Source: Mycoplasma yeatsii GM274B (lineage in GTDB: Bacteria > Bacillota_I > Bacilli_A > Mycoplasmatales > Mycoplasmataceae). From it: a DNA stretch of 64,000 nt. The position numbers and the translations under genes are program-made. The stretch spans positions 372,001-436,000 of the forward strand of contig NZ_CP007520.1 in assembly GCF_000875755.1 (NCBI RefSeq). The letters run 5' to 3'. The notes under the pieces were generated by a model. That model was not told where the DNA came from and made no database searches. It saw nothing but the letters and a program-made list of their open reading frames with translations. Positions 43,416 to 56,194 of the stretch are shown piece by piece (positions within the stretch are counted from its first letter, which is position 1; every line of letters starts with the position of its first letter).

Positions 43416-44375
43416 TTGTTTTTTCTTTCTAAACTTTTTTGGGATATGTTTTTGTTCTAATGCACTATTGTCGTTGAAACCTTTAAATTCAGTAACATTA
43501 TCAACATTTCAATTAGATATATCTTGATTAAATTCTCTAGAAGAAGTAAACATATCATTCATATCAGTTACATTTGAAGTATCTCAGTTGTTTAATGGTT
43601 GATTAAATTTGCGAGCATCTCCGAACATTCCACTCATATCAGTTACATTCGAAGTGTTTCACTTACCAATAGGTTGGTTGAAATTAATGGCAGAAACAAA
43701 CATACCTCTCATATTAGTTACATTTGAAGTGTTTCAGTTAGATATGTCTTGGTTGAAGTTAGAAGAAAGAAGAAACATAGTAGACATATCAGTTACATTT
43801 GAAGTATCTCAATATTCTAAATTTTCTATTATTTCATTTATATTTCCCGTAAAAGCTAAACTTAATCTTTCAATAAATCAAGGTAATTCTTCTGGAACGC
43901 TTCTAGTTGTTTGTTTGAATTTTTCTATTTCCCAAATTCCTTGAAAATTTTTACTATATCCAATTTTTTCACAGATTGATTCATCTTCATTATATGCAGC
44001 AGTTCTATGATTATTACTTCCATTATCATCAACAGGTATAAATCTAACTTCAACTTCTCCTGTAAATATCGGATCTTGTTGAGTTGTTTTAATCATTGCA
44101 GTATATTCAAATTTTTCCACTAATAGTTTTGATAGATCTTTATCTCTAATTTCAGGATTCATTTCTTTGATTTTATTTATTATATTTTCTTGAGTTAGAT
44201 CTTTTTCTTTAATTTCTCTTATATCCTTATTAATTATTATTTCTGACAAATCAATTTTTTGAATTTTATTCTGAGTATTTGAGTTCGGTTTTTTAACAAT
44301 AGCAACTCCAATTCCACTACCGATTAAAGCCAATAATAAAACTGGAGTTATAATTCATAATAATTTCTTTTTCAT
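43413..44375 (-). CDS. PARCEL/DUF285 repeat surface protein B, phase-variable promoter
   Basis: 320 residues. MKKKLLWIITPVLLLALIG is an uncleaved-type signal anchor without lipobox Cys. The shared module (ICEKIGYS, VPEELPWFI) precedes about five 25-residue units with the WDTSNVTDMSTMF-type pattern, then a basic tail ending FRKKKQ. GTGGGGA lies before ATG 44375. The promoter has a tract of 15 A between its boxes (see separate entry). This is probably a surface protein whose expression can switch. Confidence 0.85.
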
Positions 44376-44405
44376 ACATATCCCCACTTTTTTGCATATA
44401 TTTTG

Positions 44406-44434
44406 ATTCTATTTTTTTTTTTTTTTAGAATCAA
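44406..44434 (-). promoter_or_regulatory. Promoter with 15-A spacer tract for PARCEL gene B
   Basis: On the minus strand: -35 TTGATT (44434-44429), a 17-base spacer consisting of CT plus 15 A (44428-44412), and -10 TAGAAT (44411-44406). Spacing is exactly optimal in this copy. Slippage in the tract would change it. Confidence 0.75.
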
Positions 44435-44479
44435 GAGCAAATTTTAAAAATACAAATTTAAATATATAAATTTTTAATA

Positions 44480-44511
44480 ATAAAAAAAGATTGTCATATT
44501 AAAACAATCTT
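44480..44511 (-). terminator. Terminator of the following PARCEL gene C
   Basis: On the minus strand AAGATTGT (44511-44504 arm reading CAAGATTGT) pairs with ACAATCTT, then a run of T. Confidence 0.65.
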
Positions 44512-44557
44512 GTTTATATAAATATTTAACTTATTTTATAGTATGTAGAAATATATA

Positions 44558-46072
44558 TTAGTCTTCTTCTTTAAATTTAGGTCTTTTATTTGTTGTTCAT
44601 TGTAAAAGATTTCTATCTAAATCATTTGAAACAAAATCATCAAATTCAGTAACATTATCAACATTTCAATTAGATATATTTTGATTGAATGATTTTGCTC
44701 CATTAAACATCCTACTCATATTAGTCACTTTAGAAGTAATAAAATTATCAAGTGATTGATTGAAGTTTTCAGCATCAGCAAACATATTACTCATATTAGT
44801 TACATTTTTAGTATCAAATTTATTTAATGATTTATTAATCTTTTTAGCACCAGCAAACATATAACTCATATTAGTCACTTTAGAAGTATTAAATTTATCA
44901 AGTGATTGATTGAATCTTTCAGTATTAGCAAACATATTACTCATATTAGTTACATTTTTAGTATCAAATTTATTTAATGATTTATTAAACTTTTTAGCAC
45001 CAGCAAACATACCACTCATATCAGTTACATTTGAAGTATTAAAATTATCAAGTGATTCATTAAAGTTTTCAGTATTAGCAAACATATTACTCATATTAGT
45101 CACTTTAGAAGTAATAAAATTATCAAGTGATTGATCAAATGCTTTTGCTCCATTAAACATACCACTCATATCAGTTACATTTGAAGTATGAAATTTACCT
45201 CCTAGAGCTTGGTTGAATTTTTCAGCATTAGCAAACATATTACTCATATCAGTTACATTCTTAGTATCAAATTTATTTAATGATTGATTAAAAGTTTGAG
45301 CATCTCAAAACATACCATTCATGCTAGTTACTTTAGAAGTAATAAAATTATCAAGTGATTGATCAAAACAAACACAACCAGCAAACATCCCACTCATATC
45401 AGTTACATTTGAAGTATTAAAATTATCAAGTGATTGATCAAATTCTATACAACCATAAAACATATTAATCATACTTGTAACTTTAGAAGTATTAAAATTA
45501 TCAAGTGATTGATTGAAGTTAGAAGCATGTTCAAACATAAAATCCATACTAGTTACATTTGAAGTATCTCATTTATCTAAACCTTTGATAGTTTTGCTTT
45601 GATTTTCTGAAAAAGCACGATTTAAACTTGTTATAAATCATGGTAATTCTTCAGGAACGCTATCTACCTCTTTTTCAAATTTATTAATTTGTCACCCATC
45701 AGTACCAGGAATTTTAACATAAGATAGACTTCCGTCACTGCTTCTACCTGTTAAATTAAATTTAGTTGATTCATTATCTATTCTTATAAATTTAATTTCA
45801 ACTTCTTCATTATCTTTTTTCACTACTGCTTTATAATCACTTAATTCTATTGATAATGATGGCAAGTGTTCTTTTATTTTAGGATTTAATTCTTGTATTT
45901 TCTCTTTTATTTTTTCTTCAATTATATCTTTAACTTTAATTTCACCAAGCTCTTTTTTAGCTATTATTCCTGATAAATCATTTTTTTGTAAATTAATATT
46001 ACATGCAACTACAGCTGTACTTGTTGATGCAAGTGTTGCAATTGAACCTAAAACTCATAATAATTTTTTCAT
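44558..46072 (-). CDS. PARCEL/DUF285 lipoprotein C
   Basis: 504-residue lipoprotein with a cleavable signal and lipobox ending AVVAC (Cys24). An N-terminal coiled region (residues 25-140) is followed by the shared module (VPEELPWFITSLNRAF) and about thirteen DUF285/PARCEL repeats of 25 residues. Several are near-identical at DNA level in pairs (FANTENFNESLDNF / FANTERFNQSLDKF; KKFNKSLNKFDTKNVT appears three times), so the array at 44680-45540 is likely prone to length change. Most repeats of this copy have lost the tryptophan at the start of the unit (NFNTS or KFDTK instead of NWDTS). The ATG at 46072 has TAGGTA upstream. Confidence 0.88.
44680..45540 (-). repeat. Internal tandem repeat array coding for PARCEL units
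   Basis: Units of 75 bases, partly organised as 150-base pairs, with near-identical segments (for example the ACATATTACTCATATTAGT block recurs at 44785, 44931 and 45082). The frame is kept throughout. Confidence 0.8.
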
Positions 46073-46104
46073 TTTTATACCTACTTTTTTAACAATACAA
46101 ATTA

Positions 46105-46133
46105 ATTCTATTTTTTTATAATTTTGAATTCAA
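46105..46133 (-). promoter_or_regulatory. Promoter of PARCEL gene C, interrupted A tract
   Basis: Minus strand: -35 TTGAAT (46133-46128), 17-base spacer with only seven consecutive A, -10 TAGAAT (46110-46105). It has the same boxes as promoters B and F but a broken homopolymer, which should fix expression. Confidence 0.6.
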
Positions 46134-46259
46134 GACTAAAAATTAATAAATATTTATTTTAAATTTAATATTGATAGTTTTAGATACTAATTTTTACAAA
46201 AACTAGCAATATTTTTTAAAGTTAAGTGTTTTATATAATTTACTAACGATATATTAAAC

Positions 46260-48238
<1,979 letters not shown>

Positions 48239-48246
48239 GAGAAAAT

Positions 48247-50916
48247 ATGAGCCAAAACAATAAAGGTATAATTTCATATCCATTAGAACAAGTTTTAGGT
48301 GATAGATTTGGACGTTATGCTAAATATATTATTCAAGAACGTGCCTTACCTGATGTAAGAGATGGATTAAAACCAGTTCAACGTCGTATTTTATTTGCAA
48401 TGAACGAATTAAACCTAACATTTGATAAACCTTATAAAAAATCAGCTAGAGTTGTTGGAGAAGTTATTGGTAAGTATCACCCTCACGGAGATTCATCTAT
48501 TTATGAAGCAATGGTGAGAATGAGTCAAGATTGAAAATTAAATAATTGTTTAGTTGATATGCAAGGAAATAACGGATCAATTGATGGAGATAGTGCTGCT
48601 GCGATGCGTTATACCGAAGCAAGATTAGCAAAAATTTCAAATCTGTTACTTGAAGATTTAGATAAAGAAACTGTTTTAATGGCTCCTAACTTTGATGATA
48701 GTGAAACTGAACCTACAGTATTGCCTGGTTATTTTCCAAACATTTTAGTTAATGGAGCAACTGGAATTGCAGCTGGATATGCTACTAATATGCCGCCTCA
48801 TAATTTAGGTGAAATTATTGATGCAACAATCAAAATTATTAAAAACGAAAATACTAGATTAGATACTATTTTAGATATAGTTAAAGGTCCTGATTTTCCA
48901 ACTGGTGGAGTTATTCAAAATAAAGAAGGTATCAAAGATGCTTTTTTAACTGGTAAAGGAAAAGTTATTATTAGTAGTAAATGACACCAAGAAAATAATG
49001 ATATTGTTATCGATGAAATACCTTATGAAGTTGTTAAACAAGATCTAGTTAGAAAAATAGGAGATGTAATTGATTCAAATTCTGGATTAGGTATTAAAGA
49101 AGTTAGAGATGAAACTGATAGAAAAGGTTTAAGAATAGTAATTCAATTAAATGAAAAAGCTAATCTTGAAACTGTAAGAAAATACTTATTTAAAAATACT
49201 CCACTATCAGTTAGTTATAACTACAACAATATTGTAATTGTTGACAAACAACCTAAACAATTAGGGTTAATTGAGATTATTAAAGCTTATATAACTCATT
49301 ACAAACAAGTATTTATTAGAAGAACACAATTTAATTTAAATAAAGCTAATAATAGGTTAGAAATAGTTAATGGATTAATTAAAGCTTTATCAATTTTAGA
49401 TCAAATTATAGAATTAATTAGAAAATCAGAAAATAGAAATCAAGCAATTGAAAATTTAATTAATAAATTTAAATTCACTAAAAATCAAGCAACAGCTATT
49501 GTTGATATGAGATTATATAGATTAACTTCAACTGATGTTGAAAAACTAAATCAAGAAAAAAATACTTTAAGTATAACTATTAGTCATTTACAAGATATTT
49601 TAAATAATAAAGAAGTTTTAGATCAAGAAATTATTAATAGATTAAAAGAAGTTAAAAAAACTTTTGCAGTTGATAGAAAATCTCAAGTTAGTGAATTAGT
49701 TGAAAATCTAGATGTTAATCAAAAAGAAGTTTTAGTTGAAAAAGAATTTAATCTATGAGTATCTAAAGATGGATATATTAAAGCTGTTGATAATAATGTT
49801 TTAGCTAAAAATGATTTTGATACTTTTGAAAAAAAACCAAATGATATGTGAATATCAACAGGAGTTGTTTCTAATTTAGAACATTTAATTTTAGTTTCAG
49901 ATAAAGCAAATTATTATTCAATTCCTTTATATAAAATAAGTATGAGTAAATGAAAAGATATGGGTGTTCATATCAATACAGTTGCGACAATGAGTGGTAG
50001 TGAAACTATTATTAATGCATTTGTAGTTAAAGATTTTGATAATACAACTCAACAAATTATGATAGTTTCAAAAAAAGGTTTAATTAAAAGAACTCCAATT
50101 GTTGATTTAAAAACTAAAACTTTTAATAGATCATTTAAGATTATGAAATTAAGTGATGATGATCAATTAGTAAGTGCTGATTTAGTAACTTCAAAAACAA
50201 GATATTGTGCAATTATTACTAAAAATGCTTATGCTGTTAGATACAACATTGAAGATATTCCAGTTCAATTAACTAGTTCAAAAGGTGTTAAAGCAGCTAA
50301 TTTAAAAGATGATAGTATTGTTAGTGCAATTAGTTTAGATGCTAAAAATGATATTATTTGTTTTACAGATAAAAATACTTATAAAAAAATTGATCAAAAT
50401 CAAATTCCAATTTATATAAGACCTAAACGTGGAGTTAAGATTTTATTAGAAAAAAAACGTAATAAAGAAAGTATTTTATTTAGTTATGCAATTAATGATG
50501 ATTCAATCATTCAAATCTTAGATAATCAAGATCAAATTACTGATATAAATTCAAATTCTATTAAAAGAGTTTCAATTGATTCATCATCAACAACTAGTGA
50601 AATAAATGATATTGAATTTGTAAGTGTTAAACAATTAATTAGAGCAACAGCTTATGATAATCCGGCTATATCAAATAGTGATGAACAAAATTATACTTCT
50701 AAAGCTGAAAAACAACTAAAACAAAATAAAGTAAGTTCTAAAATATTTGTATCAAAAGAAATTAAACAAAAAGCAACAGATAAAGCTAATCAAATAAAAG
50801 GAACCGATCTAAGTTCTTATTTAGATGATATTAGTTCAGTTTTATCTAATTTAAATTCAGATAAAATTAAAAAACAATTAGATTTTGATGATCTATTTGA
50901 AGAAGATGACGAATAA
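48247..50916 (+). CDS. parC: DNA topoisomerase IV subunit A
   Basis: 889-residue DNA-cleaving subunit. The catalytic Tyr122 is in [12 protein letters not shown]. The quinolone-region sequence is [21 protein letters not shown] long coiled-coil follows (about residues 350-480), then a beta-pinwheel-like C-terminal domain ([18 protein letters not shown] repeats) and an extra charged tail of about 80 residues ending EEDDE. GGAGAAA in the parE end is the ribosome site. Confidence 0.93.
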
Positions 50917-50940
50917 TAAAAATATATTGCATTCGTTAAT

Positions 50941-51059
50941 TTGGTTTGATATTATTAAATTAATTAAGTTATTACTTAATTGTTGATTGGGAAGAAGGTC
51001 AACTGGACCCGGGCGGACATTGCGTGAAACCCGAAATAAATAGACCACACAAGAAACCG
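50941..51059 (+). other. GC-rich RNA-like segment cut by the IS element (left part)
   Basis: After parC there is no ORF. A TG-A-TATTAT extended -10 element (50947-50955) of the same form as that of AbiF RNA copy B is followed by a TTAAGT/ACTTAA hairpin. Then comes an unusually GC-rich stretch at 50989-51059 with possible stems GGTC/GACC and CGGG/CCCG. The IS starts at 51060. A matching terminator is found directly beyond the IS (52431-52460). I read this as the 5' part of a small RNA gene split by the IS; the evidence is compositional. Confidence 0.4.
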
Positions 51060-51070
51060 GGACAAAATTA

Positions 51071-52351
51071 TTAGACTAAATAGTTATGTTTATTATACAC
51101 ACCTCATAGTTCTTGAGGTGTTTTTCATTTGAATTTTTTTAATATTCTTTCATTGTTATATCACTCAATGAAATTTTTAATACATTCTTTTAGTTCACTA
51201 AAAGTCATTTCTTTTACTTTCTTTTCAAAGTTATAAAACATTTCTGATTTTAAAATTGAAAAGAAATATTCAGCTTCTCTATTGTCTAGAGAGTTACCTA
51301 TTCTTGACATTGACACCACTCCACCTCGTTGCTTTATATACTCAAGATATTCATTCGATGAATATGTTACACCATGGTCTGTGTGAATAATAAAGTTTTT
51401 AGGAAATTTTGTTTTTCTAATGTGAGTCATAATTAAATTAGTGTCATTATATATGGATAAATTATAACTAACAATTTTCTTTGTTTTGTGATGAATTACG
51501 ATAGATAAATAAACATGTCTTCCTTCTACATCTATTGGAGCAGGAATGTAACTAACATCACTTGCATAAATATCGTTTTGTAGTCCATTATAATCTCTAT
51601 TAGCAATATTTGGATAATACACGTTAGTATTTTTTGATTCACGCTTTTTCTTGCACGTTGTTCTTACGTGACAGAAAAGACCTAATTTATTCATTGCTCT
51701 TCCTAGTGTTCTAGGGTTAATAATAATGCCATATGTCTTGAAAATATATGCTGATAGCCTTTCTCTACCATATCTTCCGTTTTGTTTTGCAAAAGCTTCT
51801 CTAATTATTTCTGCGTGTTCTATAACAGCTTCTTTCTTATCTTTTGATTGTTTCTTGATTTTGTAGTAAAAAGTTGATTTAGGTATTCCAAGAATTTTCA
51901 TTATTTCCTTGTTAGAAATATTTTCTCCAAATTTTTTCTTAATTTTTTCTATCAGTTCATCTAGATTGTCAACCTTATTTTTCTTTAAAATATCTTCTTT
52001 AAAAAGGTCTGTTATTAACCATTCTAAAACTTCGCGATCAATCTCTTTAATCACTTCGTTTCTTTGTTTATCATATTCTTCTTTGTTCTTTCTAGGTCTA
52101 CCTGATCCTTTACCTTTTTTAGGTGCTTTTCCTGTTTGTGATTCTTTTAGTTCCATACCTAAATTATAATCTTTATATTTTCTAGATAAATATCAGAAGG
52201 CTTCTTCTGAAAGTAAATAATTTTCAGAATTTCTAATTTTGCTATAAATATAACAAAATTCTTTTTTAGTAATATTTTGAGATAAATATTCTTTGTAGTG
52301 CTTAAATACTTCTAACCACTCACTTACACTTAGTTGCTTTCCTCTTTTCAT
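51071..52351 (-). CDS. IS3-family transposase (single reading frame)
   Basis: 426 residues in one frame. The N-terminal half is basic with a helix-turn-helix (NKEIMKILGIPKSTFYYKI, residues about 165-183) and an AT-hook-like GSGRPRKNK. The DDE integrase core shows YASDVSYIP (first D), IHTDHGVTYSS (second D) and DNREAEYFFSILKSE (catalytic E). The stop lies inside the left inverted repeat. It uses both TGG (SEWLEV, LEWLIT) and TGA for Trp, unlike resident genes, which use almost only TGA. Start ATG 52351 has AAAGGAG. A start at 52156 would lose the DNA-binding head. Confidence 0.9.
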
Positions 52352-52366
52352 AAATACTCCTTTTTT

Positions 52367-52396
52367 GAAAAAAAATAGACCCCCTAGGGGGTCTAT
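52367..52396 (-). terminator. Strong hairpin with U-tract in the transposase leader
   Basis: ATAGACCCCC/GGGGGTCTAT (52375-52396) is followed on the minus strand by eight T, only 16 bases before the transposase ATG. It should stop transcription coming from outside or from a promoter in the right end. Confidence 0.75.
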
Positions 52397-52430
52397 CCCT
52401 TAGGGAGTCTAATAACTTTGTCCTACTCTC

Positions 52431-52460
52431 CAACCTCAAAGGTTGTGTTTTTTTATTTTT
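52431..52460 (+). terminator. Terminator just right of the IS
   Basis: CAACCT/AGGTTG (52431-52445) with loop CAA, then TGTTTTTTTATTTTTT. No gene upstream on the plus strand other than the IS-split segment needs it. Confidence 0.75.
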
Positions 52461-52490
52461 TCCTAAAACATATTGAAGGGATTTAAAAAT

Positions 52491-53066
52491 ATGAAGGGAA
52501 AAATATATAAGTTTAAAAATAAAAATAATAAATTACCAATCGCTAGAGATAAATTTTCAAATGAAATAACTACAAAAAGCAATAAATTACATCGTCCGGT
52601 TGTTGTGTTTTATTCGGATGAAAAAGTTTATTATGTTACAGTAAAAACTTTAACAAAAATTAATCTATCGTCAGTTAAAAATGATGAAGGTAATAATGTT
52701 ATTATTTATGAAAATAACATTTACAATAAAAAAGTTCACCCTCAAGCAATAGGAAATGTAATCAATTGTTCTGCTATTAACATAATGAAAAGCAAAATGT
52801 TTTTAGAATTATTTCAATTAGATAACAAAAAAAATAATTTTCAAATATCGTTTGATATTTATCATCAAATTATGACTAAGCTTTATGAAAATAAAGATAA
52901 TCTAATTTATCATGAAGTACAGTGCTTTGACTTTAAAAATAATAAAACTATATGAATAACAGATATTTTTGAAGCAAATAAAGATCGAGAGCAAATGAAA
53001 ATATGATTAAAAAATACCAAAACAAAAGTTGAGACAATATTATTAAAATATAAAAATTCGAAATAG
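52491..53066 (+). CDS. Unknown 191-residue protein behind a terminator, possible toxin
   Basis: Basic 191-residue protein. The first third contains ARDKFSNEITTKSNKLHRPV then VVFYSDEKVYYVTVKT, an RP-plus-beta-strand pattern seen in MazF/ToxN-like barrels; the second part is mixed helix. That resemblance is weak and I do not claim a family. GAAGGG at 52475-52480 lies 10 bases before ATG 52491; an in-frame TTG at 52473 is less likely. The order promoter, RNA-like segment, terminator, gene recalls type III toxin-antitoxin loci, with an IS now in the RNA part. Confidence 0.6.
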
Positions 53067-53229
53067 AACATTTATTAGTGAGTATAAATATGTGTAGCTT
53101 TTAAAATCACGTTAATCAAATCAAGCTTTATTTTTTGATAAAAGATATTATTTACTAAAAATTTTAGTGAAAAATTCTAAGTTCTAATTTTATTTATATT
53201 AAGATATTAAAAAACAAAAAAGGAGTATT

Positions 53230-54588
53230 ATGCAAAAATTTGATGTAGTTATTTTAGGTGCTGGTCCTGGTGGTAATGGATTAGCAAACATTTTAGGTGC
53301 TAATAAATTAAAAGTAGCTTTAATAGAAGCTGAAGATCTTGGTGGAGGTTGTATAAACAAAGGTTGTGTTCCAACTAAAACATTAATTAAATCCGCTAGA
53401 GTTTATGAATTAGTTAAAAATAGTCAAAATTATGGAGTTTTTTCTGATAATGTTAGATATGATTTTTTACAAATGCAACAAAAAAGAATCGATAATAAAA
53501 ACTATTTTAACAAAAATATGGAAAATAATTTAAATAGCAATGGTGTAACTCTATTTAAAGGTTATGGTGAAGTTTTAGATCAAAATACTATTAAAATAAA
53601 TGATCAAATCATTAGTTTTGATAAACTGGTTTTAGCAACTGGTTCTAGATCTAAAACAATTAATTTAAAAGGTTTAGAACAAGCTAAAAAAGATGGTTAT
53701 TTAATCGATTCAAATCAAGCTTTAACTTTAAAAGATGTACCTAAATCATTAGTTATTATCGGAGATGGACCTATTGGTTTAGAATTTAGTTATTTATATA
53801 ATACTTTAAATACAGAAATAACTATTTTAACTAATACTAATTTTCTATCAAAATTCGATATCGATATTCAACAAAGCGTTAAACAATACTTTAAAGAAAA
53901 GAATATAAAAGTTATAGATAACGTAAATATTAGCGAAATTAAAGATAATAAAGTTTATTACAATGACACTTTTATTCAAGCAGAAAAAATACTTTTAGCA
54001 GTAGGAAGAACTGCTAATAATGAATCATTTAAAAATATCGATATTAAAAAAGATCAAAACGGATTTGTTATAGTAGATGAAAATATGAAAACTAATTTTG
54101 ATAATATTTATGCAATTGGAGATATTACAGGATTAAGATTACTTTCTTCAGTAGCTTATAAAACAGCTGATATTGTAGCAAAAGATATTTTAAATTTTAA
54201 AAAGTCAGAAAAATTAGATCTAAATTTAGTTCCTTGAACAATTTATTTAAATCCCGAAATCGCTGGAATCGGTTTAACAGAACAAGAATTAATAGAAAAG
54301 GATACTCCTTTTGAAATAGTTATTATCAATTCACAATATCTTCCTAAGGCTCATGCTGAAGGTACTGTTAAAGATTATTCTTTTATTAAATTTTTAATTT
54401 CAACAACAACTAATCAAATTTTAGGATGTTTTATGATGATCGATCAAGCTAATATTTTAATTAATCATATAGCTTTATTTATGCAACAAAAACTAACTTT
54501 TGATACATTACAAAAATCAATTTACACTCATCCTACATTAAGTGAAGCCTTTTATTACACTTCAAGAAGTAAAGGATTAAAAAAATAG
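53230..54588 (+). CDS. FAD/NAD-dependent disulfide oxidoreductase (Lpd/Gor/MerA family)
   Basis: 452 residues. FAD motif VVILGAGPGGNGLANIL, redox pair C41-INKG-C46 (GGGCINKGCVPTK), a second Rossmann motif VIIGDGPIGLEF, a conserved IGDITG, and a C-terminal HPTLSEAF with the catalytic His are all visible. Lack of an N-terminal lipoyl domain and of neighbouring pdh genes suggests a second dihydrolipoamide dehydrogenase-like enzyme or a thiol/CoA-disulfide reductase. AAGGAG is the ribosome site. A PARCEL gene starts 14 bases downstream. Confidence 0.85.
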
Positions 54589-54602
54589 AAAGTAGAATAT
54601 TT

Positions 54603-56120
54603 GTGAAAAAATTATTATCAATTATATTAACTAAAAAAGCACTAGCAGTTATTGCTGCTTTAACTTTATCTACAACTGCTATAACTACTATTGCAGTTGT
54701 TGCTAGTAAAATACATAATACTGAAGTTAAACAATTAAAATTACAAGATCATTTTGATGTTGATTTATACATTCAAGATCATAAAGATTTAAATGAACAA
54801 AAAGTTTTAAATGAATTTGTTAATCAAGATTTTAATAGTAAAAAAATTAAAGAACTAGGGTTAAAAGTTAGTGATTTTAAAGTTTTTAAAAATGAAAAAG
54901 AAAATGTAAAAAATAATTGAACTGTTCAATTAAAATCTAATAAATATAAAGTTTTAGATAATCTTAAATTAGATATCATAGATAGAAAAACATATGAAGC
55001 TTTACAACAAAAAGTTAACAAAATTTTTAAAGATCAAGAAGATGGGTTTGGAACTTTTCACACTCAACAAGAGGTATTAGATCAATTATTAGTTTATTTA
55101 GAAGATGAAAAAATATCTGGATTAAAAACATTAAGATTAACTGATTCAATTAATGCTGAGAAAAATTTAATAAAAGGTAATAAAAATAATATTTTAAACT
55201 TTAAATTTTACAATCAAAATTTCGAATTGAAACTAAATCAAGTTTTAGAAGATGAAGTTGAAACAAAATATGATAAAGATGATCAAAATAAGGTAACGCA
55301 AATCGGATATAAAGTAGATAAATCTAAATCTTCAAGCGGTTTAGTTATACTAACAATAACAGATCAAAATAAACAAATAAAAGAAGTTCCTAAGCATTTA
55401 CCACTTGAAGTAACTTCACTAAAAAATGCATTTGCAGATCTACAATCTAGTTCTATAATTAACTTAGATATATGAAATACTTCAAATATTAAGAGCTTTT
55501 TCTCTACTTTTTCAAGAACTAAAAATTTTGATCAAAATCTAAATAATTGAGATACTTCTAATGTTGTTAATATGTCATCTATGTTTGCTGAAGCTAAAAG
55601 TTTTAATCAATCACTTAGAAATTGAAATACTTCAAAAGTTACTGATATGAATAATATGTTTTATGATGCATATGAATTTAACGGAGATATTTCAAATTGA
55701 GATACTAAAAATGTAAAAAATATGCAAGGAATGTTTTCTGGAGCTAAATCATTTGATAAGGACTTAAATTTTTGAAAAACAAAAGAAGTGACTGATATGG
55801 GTCAAATGTTTTGAGGAGCAAGTGCTTTTAATGGTAACATTTCAACCTGAAATACCGAAAATGTAACTGATATGAATCAAATGTTTGCTGATGCTGAAAA
55901 GTTTAACCAAGACATATCTAGTTGAAACACTTCAAACGTAACTAATATGTATGGAATGTTTTCTGGAGCACAAAGCTTTAGATACAGTTTAAAAAGATGA
56001 AATGTTCAAAAAGTTAAAGATGTTAAATCATTCAGAGGTAGAGGAGCAACTAATAGTTTCTTTACTAAAGATACATTACCAAATTTTAAATCTGATCTTT
56101 TAAAAGATATTGATAAATAG
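54603..56120 (+). CDS. PARCEL/DUF285 repeat surface protein D
   Basis: 505 residues from GTG 54603. The N-terminal signal anchor (LLSIILTKKALAVIAALTL) has no lipobox Cys. Two coiled, charged regions (residues 45-210) precede the shared module (VTQIGYKVDKS, VPKHLPLEVTSLKNAF) and about nine 25-residue units with Trp by TGA, such as NWDTSNVVNMSSMF. It lies 14 bases after the oxidoreductase with only a weak ribosome site, and may depend on that transcript. Confidence 0.85.
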
Positions 56121-56194
56121 GATAATTGAACAAATATTATTAAGCTCCAAGTTTTAACCATAATATTTGAAATTATTGTAAAAATATATTATCA

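Larger units (their letters stand above)
51060..52423 (-). mobile_element. IS3-family insertion sequence, about 1.36 kb
   Basis: Near-perfect 18-base terminal inverted repeats: GGACAAAATTATTAGACT at 51060-51077 and its complement with one mismatch at 52406-52423. One transposase gene fills the inside. No clear target-site duplication was found at the edges I chose, so the exact ends may differ by a few bases or a duplication may have been lost. It looks intact and possibly active. I cannot name the exact element; it has one ORF rather than the frameshifted pair of IS1296-like elements. Confidence 0.85.

Noticed and set aside
43609..43944. Plus-strand ORF of 111 residues opposite PARCEL gene B
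   Set aside because: Complement of the PARCEL repeats, no ribosome site, same artefact as at 44910.
44910..45134. Plus-strand ORF of 74 residues opposite PARCEL gene C
   Set aside because: It is the complement of the repeats, has a low-complexity hydrophobic translation and no ribosome site.
44680..45540. Regular repeats of about 75 bases that look like a CRISPR-like array
   Set aside because: The repeats are in one open frame and code for DUF285/PARCEL units; unit length and the missing spacer pattern do not fit CRISPR.
51909..52169. Plus-strand ORF of 86 residues opposite the transposase
   Set aside because: Antisense shadow of the transposase with no start signal.
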